Below, piece by piece: positions 8,911-17,600 of a stretch of DNA of 64,000 nt (positions are counted from its first letter, which is position 1; every line of letters begins with the position of its first letter). The position numbers and the translations under genes are program-made. The DNA is from Sphingobacterium olei (GTDB lineage: Bacteria > Bacteroidota > Bacteroidia > Sphingobacteriales > Sphingobacteriaceae). The notes under the pieces are model-generated. The model was not told the origin of the DNA and did no database searches. It saw only the letters and a program-made list of their open reading frames with translations. The DNA is taken from positions 558,001 to 622,000 of the forward strand of contig NZ_SUME01000001.1 of the NCBI RefSeq assembly GCF_005048855.1, in the 5' to 3' direction.

Positions 8911-9712
8911 TGCTTATCTTTTGATAATTGTGCGTATGATCGTGGGTAAACATCTGTGCGTAGTTTTCTGCTATTAGTTGATGTGGACCACTAGTCATCA
9001 CTGTAGAATTGGTAGCTATACTAATCTTATTTTTACCGTCAAATACTTTTCCCAGATCTACCATAAGATGGATATCTGAACTTAGGTTTTCCTGTACGAT
9101 AGCAGTTCCGGCTTTAGATAGATCGAGGACAACAGTTTTATTGTTGTTAACTGTTTTCGTGTCGTATCCGCCAAAGAGACCAATATGGTATCTAAACTTC
9201 TGATCCGCTGTTGTAGAAGATGTGGATGATCCTTCCAGTTTGAAGAAAATATATCCACTGTTCCAACTCCAATACATGTCGTTACCAGCTACGTCCAATA
9301 CGCCTGTTCGTTCAGAAACGGGCAATGTATTGGTTATGCTATCTATTCCTAAATTAAATTGTAAAGTAGTGTATTGGCCTTCCGGCACTAATACGGATGG
9401 CGTAAGGGATTCGGAGTTAGCTGCATTAATTAAAAAAAAGGATTCGGATTTGGGAACGGTATAAGACTGTCCGTTATTATTGGTCAATACAATATTACTG
9501 ACATAATATTTTGCAGTGCTTACAATAAACTGCTCTTCGCTGTTGTTGGTGTAAGTCGTTTCATTGAGGATTAATTTTTTACCGCCTACAATCTGATCAA
9601 ATTTAATTTTCAATTGCCCATTTTTAGTAACATCGAGAGTAGGCTCATCCTTTGTACAGGAAAATAATATACACGCAGATAGCATGCATGGCAATATATG
9701 TTGAAGTTTCAT
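8903..9712 (-). CDS. MbnP-like copper-binding lipoprotein
   Basis: This is a secreted lipoprotein (MKLQHILPCMLSACILFSC, lipid Cys at 19 of this start). The body matches the MbnP family layout: an opening LKIKFDQIVGGKKLILNETTY strand pair, then ISNIV-type strands, and the conserved aromatic patch MYWSWNSGYIFFKLEG, which holds candidate tryptophans for oxidation. A His-rich tail (MFTHDHTHNYQ) could also bind metal. The frame opens at 9730, but the ATG at 9712 gives a proper lipoprotein signal. It is directly coupled to the diheme enzyme. Copper binding is inferred from family and partner. Confidence 0.8.
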   Translation of the reverse strand: MKLQHILPCMLSACILFSCTKDEPTLDVTKNGQLKIKFDQIVGGKKLILNETTYTNNSEEQFIVSTAKYYVSNIVLTNNNGQSYTVPKSESFFLINAANSESLTPSVLVPEGQYTTLQFNLGIDSITNTLPVSERTGVLDVAGNDMYWSWNSGYIFFKLEGSSTSSTTADQKFRYHIGLFGGYDTKTVNNNKTVVLDLSKAGTAIVQENLSSDIHLMVDLGKVFDGKNKISIATNSTVMTSGPHQLIAENYAQMFTHDHTHNYQKISNE

Positions 9713-9730
9713 ATGTATATAGTTTCGCAT

Positions 9731-10076
9731 TTAGTTTGTGAGCTCGTAAGGCTCGGGTATTTATTATTGTTTCTTTATGACGCTATAACGCATTAGTGAC
9801 GTTCCTTGTCTTTTTTACCGGCGCTCATGGGTTTACCTGAATTTAGTTCATGCTAATGTATGGGTCTCGCCTTAATATTGAGATGAACATTTCATCTATA
9901 CTTATTTTACAGTGCTAGGTAATGCATAGTTCATTATATCGGTTTGATGATTTTAATTAATCCGTATTTGCGCGATATCTCCTCAATGAATATAATCATA
10001 TAGAATACATCAATAGTACATGAACAACTAAGCTATTGCATGCCATAGCTTCTAATTAATAAGATGAAAAAGGTAA
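9731..10076. other. Intergenic region in the MbnP-like locus, no gene seen
   Basis: 346 bp without a convincing ORF on either strand. It separates the mbnP-like operon from the upstream small Cys-rich gene on the same strand. TonB receptors are often found in related loci, but I could not recover receptor-like peptides in any frame here. Confidence 0.5.
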
Positions 10077-10448
10077 TTATCCTAATACGGGAGGGCGGAA
10101 TATCGATGCATTATAGTCTTTGGGACTGAGATCGGTCGTATAGATGGAATAGATGATGTCAGAACTGTGGGGGTGACACAGAGGTGTGAAGTCGAAATCG
10201 AAAACGACAATAGCATCGGATTCGTTGAAATTTACTTTAAAATTGGGGTGTTCTTTTTCCTGCTGTGCCTTAATTTTTTTCATCAGGAAACACTGTCCGT
10301 GACAGGTATTGTTGGTCATGCTGCGTTGTACACACAGATATTTTTCGATATAGTTCTGGTTGTAATAAAAAGATGTACATATCAATAACGTCATGTTGCT
10401 TTGTAATAACATGATCGGTATCAATAGATATAGCAGGCATCTTTTCAT
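10077..10448 (-). CDS. Small Cys/His-containing secreted or membrane protein of the copper-type locus
   Basis: About 123 aa from the ATG at 10448 (MKRCLLYLLIPIMLLQS). An N-terminal hydrophobic segment of about 20 residues is followed by a second (MTLLICTSF) and then a conserved-looking knot NTCHGQCFLMKKIKAQQEKE at about residues 48-67. Further His and Cys (PLCHPHSS) occur in the C-terminal half. I have the impression that CHGQC small proteins accompany copper or peroxidase loci in Bacteroidota, but no function is established. It lies upstream of the MbnP-like gene on the same strand, separated by 364 bp, so it may be a separate transcript. Confidence 0.6.
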   Translation of the reverse strand: MKRCLLYLLIPIMLLQSNMTLLICTSFYYNQNYIEKYLCVQRSMTNNTCHGQCFLMKKIKAQQEKEHPNFKVNFNESDAIVVFDFDFTPLCHPHSSDIIYSIYTTDLSPKDYNASIFRPPVLG

Positions 10449-10586
10449 GATCGCCACGAAATTAATGCATAGATTTTATAAAAAAGAAAAAATATGAAAT
10501 ATTTATATGCTACGATCTAATAAAAAGGAATTATAAACCTATGAAATTACTTTCGCTTGATGAAAGGGTAAAATATGAATTGTATT

Positions 10587-10616
10587 TTTGTTTATTCGCA
10601 TTTAGCTATATCTTTA
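10587..10616 (+). promoter_or_regulatory. Putative promoter of the exonuclease gene
   Basis: TTTG at 10587-10590, an 18-bp spacer, then TATCTTTA at 10609-10616 (one mismatch to TAnnTTTG). The box ends 4 bp before the ATG at 10621. Confidence 0.5.
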
Positions 10617-10620
10617 GGGC

Positions 10621-11574
10621 ATGGAATTGAAATTAAAAAGACCATTGGCATTCTTCGATTTAGAGACTACTGGGGTCAACGTTTCAGCAGATAAAATTGT
10701 TGAAATAGCTATATTAAAGGTGTTGCCCGATGGCAGTGAGCAGGTATTGACTAGGAGGGTTAATCCCGAGATGCCTATTCCGTTAGCTTCCTCGATGTTT
10801 CATGGTATTTATGATGAAGATGTAAAAGATCTTCCCACATTTAAAGAATTGGCGGTAGAAGTGGCCGAGTTTATAGGCGATTCGGATCTAGCTGGCTATA
10901 ACTCCAATAAATTTGATGTACCGATGCTAATGGAAGAATTTTTACGTGCACGTGTCGAATTTACGTTGGAAGGTCGGTCATTTGTCGATGTACAAAATAT
11001 ATTTCATCAAATGGAACAGCGCACATTAAAGGCAGCGTACAAATTTTACTGTGGTAAGAGTTTAGAAAATGCGCATCAAGCGGAAGCAGATGTGAGAGCC
11101 ACTTTTGAAGTATTAAAAGCACAATTGATCAAATACGAAGGTGTTGAATTTGAAGATAAGCATGGTAAGATAAGTGTTCCTGTCGTTAATGATGTGAATG
11201 CATTGCACACCTTTACCAATATGTCTAAGCCTGTTGATTTTGCCGGAAGATTAGTGTACAACGATGACAATCAAGTAGTCATTAATTTTGGAAAGCATAA
11301 AGGTCGGGTAGTTACAGATGTATTTGATGTGGAACCAAGTTATTATGCTTGGATGCAAAATGGTGATTTCCCCTTGTACACAAAAAAAGTTCTTGAAAAC
11401 ATTTGGAACGCACATCGACAGGTAAAACGTGAAGCCAAAGTAGCCCAGACGGAAGTAGAGAAAGACAATAAGAAAGACGCTAAAAAGAATTTTCAAAATG
11501 CACCAAGCAAGGAAAAACCTAAACCCATTACCTTGGATATGTTGGATGATCTAAAAAATAAATTTGGTAAATAA
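10621..11574 (+). CDS. 3'-5' exonuclease, DnaQ-like, with C-terminal DUF3820-like extension
   Basis: The 317-aa protein has Exo I FDLETTG (residues 13-19), Exo II around NSNKFDVPML (about 97-106) and Exo III HQAEADVRAT (about 152-161), the DEDDh set that coordinates two metal ions for 3'-5' exonuclease action. After residue 205 a second module (VINFGKHKGRVVTDV...YYAWMQNGDFP) matches the small C-terminal domain of DUF3820/exonuclease X-like proteins. The tail is Lys-rich. It may act in DNA repair or proofreading; the substrate is not shown. trxB follows 38 bp downstream. Confidence 0.88.
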   Translation: MELKLKRPLAFFDLETTGVNVSADKIVEIAILKVLPDGSEQVLTRRVNPEMPIPLASSMFHGIYDEDVKDLPTFKELAVEVAEFIGDSDLAGYNSNKFDVPMLMEEFLRARVEFTLEGRSFVDVQNIFHQMEQRTLKAAYKFYCGKSLENAHQAEADVRATFEVLKAQLIKYEGVEFEDKHGKISVPVVNDVNALHTFTNMSKPVDFAGRLVYNDDNQVVINFGKHKGRVVTDVFDVEPSYYAWMQNGDFPLYTKKVLENIWNAHRQVKREAKVAQTEVEKDNKKDAKKNFQNAPSKEKPKPITLDMLDDLKNKFGK

Positions 11575-11612
11575 TAGAGTTAAATAAAGTAAAGTATATT
11601 GTTGATTATAAA

Positions 11613-12575
11613 ATGAATACAAAAGAAGAAATAGAGCACATACAATGTTTGATTATTGGTTCAGGTCCTGCGGGTTATACTGCGGCGATATACGCTGCAC
11701 GGGCTGATATGAAACCTGTGATTTATACTGGATTAGTACCGGGGGGGCAATTAACACAAACAACTGAAGTAGATAATTTTCCTGGATATCCAAATGGCAT
11801 TACCGGACCCGTAATGATGGAGGACTTACGTGCCCAAGCCGAGCGATTCGGTACGAGTGTACGTTTTGGATACGCTACGAAAGTAGATTTTTCGATAATT
11901 GGTGGTGTGCACAAAATAGAGATCGATAATATTAAAACGGTAACTGCAGATACCGTAATTATTGCAACAGGGGCAACTGCAAAATGGCTGGGATTAGACT
12001 CAGAAGAAAAATACAATGGTTTCGGTGTCTCAGCTTGTGCTGTTTGCGATGGTTTTTTCTTTAAAGGTCAGGATGTCGCCATAGTAGGTGCCGGTGATAC
12101 TGCCGCTGAAGAAGCGACCTACTTGGCTAAGTTATGTAATAAGGTGCATATGTTAGTGCGCCGCGATGAATTCCGCGCTTCTAAGGCCATGGTACATCGC
12201 GTATTGAATACACCAAATATTGAAATTCATTATAATACCGAGACACAGGAAGTTCTCGGTGATGGACAGGTGGTGACTGGATTACGTGTTAAAAATAATC
12301 AGACCCAAGAGGTAAAAGATCTGGATATTACAGGATTCTTTGTGGCTATTGGACATAAACCGAATACCGATCTATTTAAAGGTGTTTTAGATATGGATGA
12401 AACGGGATATTTGATTACGAAACCTAATGTTACGGCGACAAACATACCGGGTGTATTTGCCTGTGGGGATGTGCAGGATAATGTATATCGCCAAGCAATT
12501 ACCGCTGCTGGAACGGGCTGTATGGCCGCCTTGGAAGCCGAGCGTTACTTGGCAGCAAAAGAGGGTGGTGAATAA
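11613..12575 (+). CDS. trxB: Thioredoxin-disulfide reductase
   Basis: The 320-aa flavoprotein reduces thioredoxin with NADPH. The FAD-binding GSGPAGYTAAIYAAR lies at about residues 16-30, the redox-active CAVC at 142-145, the NADPH site VGAGDTAAEEATYL near 158-171, and the second FAD motif GVFACGDVQD near the C-terminus. Length and motif order are those of low-molecular-weight bacterial TrxB. A strong terminator follows. It may be co-transcribed with the exonuclease 38 bp upstream, although the AT-rich gap could also hold a promoter. Confidence 0.97.
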   Translation: MNTKEEIEHIQCLIIGSGPAGYTAAIYAARADMKPVIYTGLVPGGQLTQTTEVDNFPGYPNGITGPVMMEDLRAQAERFGTSVRFGYATKVDFSIIGGVHKIEIDNIKTVTADTVIIATGATAKWLGLDSEEKYNGFGVSACAVCDGFFFKGQDVAIVGAGDTAAEEATYLAKLCNKVHMLVRRDEFRASKAMVHRVLNTPNIEIHYNTETQEVLGDGQVVTGLRVKNNQTQEVKDLDITGFFVAIGHKPNTDLFKGVLDMDETGYLITKPNVTATNIPGVFACGDVQDNVYRQAITAAGTGCMAALEAERYLAAKEGGE

Positions 12576-12594
12576 GTTATTTCTCTTTATCTTT

Positions 12595-12633
12595 AAAAAG
12601 GGTTAGTTCATAAAAAAACTAACCCTTTTTTAT
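12595..12633 (+). terminator. Terminator after trxB
   Basis: AAAAAGGGTTAGTT (12595-12608) pairs perfectly with AACTAACCCTTTTT (12617-12630), followed by more T. Confidence 0.92.
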
Positions 12634-12686
12634 TACAATTCATAATTTGTTAATATCAGGTTAACTAGCATTTATTCCGTAAAGTA

Positions 12687-12694
12687 TATGTTTG
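12687..12694 (+). promoter_or_regulatory. Candidate -7 box TATGTTTG of the phosphoesterase gene
   Basis: A perfect TAnnTTTG match ends 19 bp before the ATG at 12714. No clear -33 TTTG at proper spacing is visible. Confidence 0.4.
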
Positions 12695-12713
12695 TAGGAT
12701 TAGCAAATAATAT

Positions 12714-14276
12714 ATGGATTTTAAAGTACTATTAACCAGTTGCGCGATACTATTCGGATCAGCACAGGCGCAACAACTCGCCAAAGGCGTTATTTTTGAA
12801 GATAATAATAACAACGGCACACGGGACCGAAATGAACACGGCATTGCACAAGTCGCTGTGAGCAATGGACGGGAGGTCGTGTTGACCAATGTCAAAGGCG
12901 AATATAGCTTACCTGTAGGTGAAGATAACATCATTTTTGTTATTAAACCCCGAGATTTTAAATTTCCGGTAGATCAGGACAATCATCCGAAATTTTATTA
13001 CATTCATAAAACTAAAGGATCACCTGAACTTAAATATGCTGGTACCCCAGCAACAGGTAGTATTCCTAAGTCATTAGATTTCCCGCTTCTTCCGAACAAA
13101 GAAAACGATGTGTTTAAAGCATTCGTTTTCGGCGATCCGCAAGCATACAACTTAGATGAGATAGCCTATTTTAAAAGGGGAATTATCGACGATATTCAAC
13201 AAAAAGATGGGATTTCATTCGGTATCAGTCTCGGAGATTTAGTAGGTGATAATCTCAGCCTTCATCCTGCTTATAAACAGACTGTTGGACAATTGGGACT
13301 GACATGGTATAATGTCATGGGCAATCACGATATGAACTATGACGTGAAATCAGATTCTCTGTCAGATGAGACATATGAAAAGAATTTTGGACCTAATAAT
13401 TTTTCATTTAATTATGGCAATGCCCATTTCATAATTTTAGATAATATTATCTATCCTAATCCCCGCACCGGTACTGGATATTTGGGCGGATGGCGGAACG
13501 ATCAGCTGGATTTTATTGCAAATGATTTGAAATTCGTGCCGAAAGACAAATTGATTGTCCTTGCTTTCCATATTCCACTTCGACACGAAAACTCAGATGT
13601 ATTTAGAAACGAAGACAGACAACGCCTGTTTGATCTATTAGCGGAATATCCCAATACACTTTCTTTATCGGCTCATACGCATTTTCAACAACAGAATTAC
13701 TATGGCAGGGCAGATGGGTGGAAACAAGCAAAACCGCATCACGAATATAATGTCGGTACTACTTCTGGTGACTGGTATTCTGGCAAGTTGAATGCACAGG
13801 GGGTACCTACTTCAACGATGCGGGATGGTACACCAAAAGGCTATGCGATCTTATCCATTAATAATAATCAATACACCTTCGATTATAAAGTGGCTGGATA
13901 CGATCCCAACTACCAGATAAATCTAATCGGACCTGAGGAGATACAGGAAAAATATGCGAGACGTTATACCTTATATGCCAATTTCTTTATTGGTAAATCG
14001 GATGATAAATTACAATATCGTGTAGACAATGGTGCTTGGAAGGATATGGAAATAAGCAATACTTCTGACCCTTATTTTGCGTACAGTGTACTGTCGTATG
14101 ATAATACAATTAAATTGCAAGAGGGTAGAAGGCCGTCGGATCCAGTTCCTTCATCACACCTGTGGAAGGTGAAGTATCCTAAATTAGCAATAGGCACACA
14201 TAAAATAGAAGTAAAGGCTGTGGATATGTTTGGTCGTGAGCATGTACAGGTTAAAAACATCACGGTAGTAAAATAA
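12714..14276 (+). CDS. Secreted calcineurin-like metallophosphoesterase
   Basis: The 520-aa protein has a signal peptide ending near SAQAQ (residue 19). An N-terminal beta domain of the MetallophosN type is visible at about 20-105 (VIFEDNNNNGTRDRNEHG). The catalytic domain has the metal-ligand motifs FGDPQ (about 140), LGDLVGD, MGNHDMNYD, AFHIP and SLSAHTHFQQ. A C-terminal beta domain of about 120 residues completes it. Such enzymes hydrolyse phosphomono- or diesters in the periplasm or at the cell surface; the substrate is unknown. It is flanked by terminators and probably monocistronic. Confidence 0.9.
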   Translation: MDFKVLLTSCAILFGSAQAQQLAKGVIFEDNNNNGTRDRNEHGIAQVAVSNGREVVLTNVKGEYSLPVGEDNIIFVIKPRDFKFPVDQDNHPKFYYIHKTKGSPELKYAGTPATGSIPKSLDFPLLPNKENDVFKAFVFGDPQAYNLDEIAYFKRGIIDDIQQKDGISFGISLGDLVGDNLSLHPAYKQTVGQLGLTWYNVMGNHDMNYDVKSDSLSDETYEKNFGPNNFSFNYGNAHFIILDNIIYPNPRTGTGYLGGWRNDQLDFIANDLKFVPKDKLIVLAFHIPLRHENSDVFRNEDRQRLFDLLAEYPNTLSLSAHTHFQQQNYYGRADGWKQAKPHHEYNVGTTSGDWYSGKLNAQGVPTSTMRDGTPKGYAILSINNNQYTFDYKVAGYDPNYQINLIGPEEIQEKYARRYTLYANFFIGKSDDKLQYRVDNGAWKDMEISNTSDPYFAYSVLSYDNTIKLQEGRRPSDPVPSSHLWKVKYPKLAIGTHKIEVKAVDMFGREHVQVKNITVVK

Positions 14277-14300
14277 GCTATTCCTTTATCTGTGGTATGG

Positions 14301-14343
14301 CATGGCTTTGGTGTAGTATAAGATGACCAAAGCCATGTTTTTT
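14301..14343 (+). terminator. Terminator after the phosphoesterase
   Basis: CATGGCTTTGGT (14301-14312) pairs with ACCAAAGCCATG (14326-14337), followed by a run of T. Confidence 0.85.
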
Positions 14344-14454
14344 ATTTCAATCCCAGTTAAAGAACACGTTAATTTTTCACCCGTTGTTTTACACCCTACA
14401 AAATAAAAGAGGGATAGCAGACAATAGGTCGGCATAGGAGCGATTTAGAATGTG

Positions 14455-15300
14455 TTAGCAACGAAGATCTACTTTGCGACCGAATACGATAGGCTCCAGC
14501 ATTTGTTGCAAGCGCATAGTTATGGGGCCGGGATTGGCACCATATACGGTGTCATCAATCGATAAAATAGGGGTGATATTTTTAGTTGTGCTGCTAATGA
14601 ACGCTTCAGCAGCATTTTTCATATCTTCTAGTGTAACATCTCTGATTTCCACGTCAAGATGAGTTTTTGCTATTTCGATAATATACTTACGGGTAATACC
14701 GGCCAGTACATCTTTTCCAGGCGTGAGTAGTGTACCTGTCTTAGTAATGAGAAAAATATTGGCACGTGGGCATTCGGAAAGCAATCCTTCTTGCGCATAA
14801 AGCACATCGTCGGCACCAACAGTTCTTGCTTTTTTTAAAGCTTGTATTCCCATGACATAGTCTATCGATTTGACGGTTCCAAATGGCCGATGATAGTTGT
14901 AAGTAATGAGTTTCATACCCTGTTTTTCCTGACCTAGATTGCGTTGTAATGGTTGTTGGGTAATGATGAGGTTGGGAGCGGCAATGCTGTAGCTATCTAC
15001 ACTGTAGCCCCCCGTTAAAAGCAATTTGATGCCAGACTCAGGGATATTATTGACTTCCATTAGCAATTGAATTTGTCTTTTCAGTTCCTCACGGGAATAG
15101 TGGATAGGTAAATCCATTAATTCAGCCGAGTGAAAGAAGCGATCTAGGTTATCTTCCAAAAAAACAGGTCGATTTTCTACGGTTTTGAAGTAATCGAAAA
15201 TGCCGTATCCCCTAACTATTGATAGGTCGTCAATACCTAAGGTCGCTTCTTTTTCTGCGATCAGCTGACCGTTAATAATAACTTGCAAAGGTTGGATCAT
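14455..15300 (-). CDS. Class IV PLP aminotransferase (IlvE/PabC/DAAT-like)
   Basis: The 281-aa protein has the fold-type IV pattern: LGIDDLSIVRGYGIFDYFKT at residues 21-40, the PLP-lysine context VKSIDYVMG (Lys144), and the glutamate/asparagine loop LLSECPRANIFLI. This family includes branched-chain aminotransferase, D-amino-acid aminotransferase and aminodeoxychorismate lyase. The sequence alone does not decide between them, and SECPRANIF in place of the common SEGSxxNIF is a mild departure. It starts 10 bp after the downstream end of the peptidase gene on the same strand, so the two form an operon. Confidence 0.85.
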   Translation of the reverse strand: MIQPLQVIINGQLIAEKEATLGIDDLSIVRGYGIFDYFKTVENRPVFLEDNLDRFFHSAELMDLPIHYSREELKRQIQLLMEVNNIPESGIKLLLTGGYSVDSYSIAAPNLIITQQPLQRNLGQEKQGMKLITYNYHRPFGTVKSIDYVMGIQALKKARTVGADDVLYAQEGLLSECPRANIFLITKTGTLLTPGKDVLAGITRKYIIEIAKTHLDVEIRDVTLEDMKNAAEAFISSTTKNITPILSIDDTVYGANPGPITMRLQQMLEPIVFGRKVDLRC

Positions 15301-15310
15301 TTGAATTTAT

Positions 15311-16462
15311 TTAATTGGACGAATGTATTGCATTGTACTTTTGTAAAATAGGTAGTACTTTATCTAATGGCAACGATGGAATAGTTGCACGGTATCCTTT
15401 AACCGTCTTTGCCGCAAATAATGAATTGATAACTGCTTCTTCCACTGCTTCAATTACAGCCATAAATAGTGGTGACATGTAGTCGTTGTGTAAAGAAGGT
15501 TGATATAATACCGCCGTAGGGGCATCAAAAGGTATGCGTACCGAATCGTGTGTAGAAAAAGCAATGAAATATTCCCCGCTACCGTTTGATACTATGCCAC
15601 CGGTTTTACCTAAACCAATAAATGCACGCTTGGCAAGTCGTTCGAGGTTTCGTTCGTTGAGAGGTGCATCTGTGGCAATCACAACCATGCAGGATCCATC
15701 TACGTTATTCAGCAGTTTGTTCCGAAACGAAAACTGCTGAAGCTCTTGGCCAACAGGTGCTCCGTTGATTTGTAAAATACCGCCGTAATTAGTTTGCACG
15801 AGTACGCCTATTGTATAACCACCTAGAGATGCAGGAAGCAAGCGAGATGCGGTACCTATTCCACCTTTGAAACCAAAGCAAACAGTTCCTGTGCCAGCTC
15901 CAACATTCCCCTCTTGTACGGGGCCTGAAGTTGCCGAATTTAGCGCACTTAGCACATTTTCCTTTGAGATATGCATACCTCTGATATCATTGAGCTCTCC
16001 ATCATTGGTTTCGCCAATGATAGCATTGATAGATTGTACTTTTTCATTGCCCGGTTGAGAAAGGGAGTACTCGACGACTGTTTCTATGGCTCTACCCACA
16101 TTAAGGGTATTTGTCAGAATTATTGGGGTTTCTATATTCCCCAGTTCCTGTATCTGACTGATGCCCGCTAATTTCCCAAATCCATTTCCGATAAAAATGC
16201 CAGCCGGTACTTTTTGTTGGAATATATTGCCACTATGGGGTAAGATGGCAGTAACACCGGTATGTATGGAATCACCTTCTTCTCGTGTTAGATGGCCAAC
16301 TTGTACACCCGGTACATCCGTAATCGCATTCCATTTGCCTGGAGGAATTACACCAATCTCTATACCATAATCACGTACACGTTTCTTCTTTTCAGTTTTC
16401 TGTGCATATAATACAAGGGTAGAGAATAATAAAGGGCAGATAGCTGATATTATTTTTATCAT
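15311..16462 (-). CDS. P1 family (DmpA-type) aminopeptidase, exported
   Basis: The 383-aa protein carries a signal peptide ending around LYAQ (residue 21). The remainder matches the DmpA / L-aminopeptidase D-esterase family, which cleaves itself before a Ser that then becomes the N-terminal nucleophile. The predicted cut is in VDGSCMVVIATDAPL between Gly256 and Ser257. Other conserved blocks are PGVQVGH, GAGTGTVCFGFKGG and GLGKTGG. It cleaves short peptides or beta-peptides in the periplasm. It is the first gene of a two-gene operon with the class IV aminotransferase, compatible with amino-acid salvage. Confidence 0.9.
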   Translation of the reverse strand: MIKIISAICPLLFSTLVLYAQKTEKKKRVRDYGIEIGVIPPGKWNAITDVPGVQVGHLTREEGDSIHTGVTAILPHSGNIFQQKVPAGIFIGNGFGKLAGISQIQELGNIETPIILTNTLNVGRAIETVVEYSLSQPGNEKVQSINAIIGETNDGELNDIRGMHISKENVLSALNSATSGPVQEGNVGAGTGTVCFGFKGGIGTASRLLPASLGGYTIGVLVQTNYGGILQINGAPVGQELQQFSFRNKLLNNVDGSCMVVIATDAPLNERNLERLAKRAFIGLGKTGGIVSNGSGEYFIAFSTHDSVRIPFDAPTAVLYQPSLHNDYMSPLFMAVIEAVEEAVINSLFAAKTVKGYRATIPSLPLDKVLPILQKYNAIHSSN

Positions 16463-16799
16463 AATACTTCAATTCAAAAATGTGACAATCCATTTGCTTT
16501 TGTTGCGAAGCAAGCCAAACTTAAATAAACTTGTCTTTTTTTACAAGAGCTATTTTTCTGATTTGTAATAAAAAGGGAAGATGCCTGCTATTTTTCAATA
16601 ATATGTTAGTTGTTTAGCTTTCGAATCCTATATTTCCCCATTAAATAAATCCAAAGGGTCAAGAACGGTGGATCTGGCCTGATGCTAGATGGATATTATA
16701 ATTGTATTTAAGCAAAATACCGATAGTGTCTTTTGTATGGCGCACTCGTGAATGCAAAGCATTTTATCTAAGTTTGTATAAACTAAATGAAAAGATGTT
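16463..16799. other. Divergent intergenic region with a TAAGTTTG box
   Basis: 337 bp between diverging genes. I see no ORF. A perfect TAnnTTTG element (TAAGTTTG, 16769-16776) lies 23 bp before the YeeE-like start at 16800 and is a plausible plus-strand promoter; no -33 box at correct distance is obvious. Confidence 0.5.
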
Positions 16800-17167
16800 A
16801 TGGATGTAATACTGGTGCCGTGGCCATGGTATGTCGGGGGTGCTTTGGTTGCAATTATCATGCTAATGTTGATTATTCTAGGTAAAAGCTTCGGATTTTC
16901 ATCCAATTTCAAGACCATCTGCTCGGCTTTGGGTGCTGGAAATAGCTGTGATTTCTTTAAATATGATTGGAAGGCACGGCGGTGGAATCTTATGTTTCTA
17001 ATTGGAGCGTTAATTGGGGGGGTATTTCAGCTAATTATTTGTCTGTTAATCAGGTTCCCAAAATTAGTGATATTACGGTGGTCCAATTACATCAACTTGG
17101 TTTTGACAGTGCAGGAAAGGCATATGTATTGGCGGCTTATTTATGGTTCACATATTATTCTCTTTAG
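16800..17167 (+). pseudogene. Broken YeeE/YedE (TsuA-like) sulfur transport protein, first half-gene
   Basis: Frame 1 gives the family N-terminus (PWPWYVGGALVAIIMLMLII... then CDFFKYDWKARRWNLMFLIG). At a run of seven G (about 17017-17023) the family-like reading moves to another frame, which continues as SANYLSVNQVPKISDITVVQ and LHQLGFDSAGKAYV and then stops at 17165-17167. The second half of the protein, with the GGCTSGH motif that normally carries the thiosulfate-relay cysteine, is absent; the next intact gene starts 11 bp later. So there is both a one-base frameshift and an apparent C-terminal deletion. The long open frame through this region into 17591 is an artefact of the two. Confidence 0.8.
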
Positions 17168-17177
17168 TATTTTAAAA

Positions 17178-17591
17178 ATGAAGAATTTAATATACATTTT
17201 TTTAGGTGTAGTTTTCGGCATTGCGATGTATAAAGCTGTAGTTGCTTCTTGGTTCCGGATATATGAAATGTTTAATTTTCAATCCTTTCATAGGTATGGT
17301 TTTATTGCGACGGCTCTACTGATCGGCGCAGTGGGTTTGCGACTGCTTAAAAGATATGAGACGAAGGACATAGATGGTGAAAAAATTGTGATACAACCAA
17401 AAGAGAGATCAATAACACGCTATTTGGTAGGAGGCATTCTATTTGGGTTGGGCTGGGCTCTGGTGGGTGGATGTCCAGGGCCTATCTTTGTGCTTTTGGG
17501 AGCAGGGGTATGGTCGATATTGATCGTTATTGTATTTTCTTTATTAGGTACTTATGCGTATGGCTTACTGAAAGATAATTTACCCCTTTAA
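17178..17591 (+). CDS. YeeE/YedE family (TsuA-like) membrane protein, second half-gene
   Basis: The 137-aa protein from ATG 17178 (MKNLIYIFLGVVFGIAMYKA) has four hydrophobic helices and the conserved GLGWALVGGCPGPIFVLLGAG motif split over about residues 94-114, with the cysteine expected in thiosulfate-handling YeeE proteins. In Bacteroidota this short protein usually works with a longer partner encoded just upstream, which is broken here. The gene itself looks intact and full length. A TauE/SafE gene follows 9 bp downstream. It probably takes part in uptake or relay of thiosulfate-type sulfur, but may now be idle. Confidence 0.85.
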   Translation: MKNLIYIFLGVVFGIAMYKAVVASWFRIYEMFNFQSFHRYGFIATALLIGAVGLRLLKRYETKDIDGEKIVIQPKERSITRYLVGGILFGLGWALVGGCPGPIFVLLGAGVWSILIVIVFSLLGTYAYGLLKDNLPL

Positions 17592-17600
17592 TAATCTTAG

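Noticed and set aside
9731..10076. Possible remnant of a TonB receptor or other gene in the MbnP-like locus
   Set aside because: No receptor-like peptides recoverable in the three minus frames I read through.
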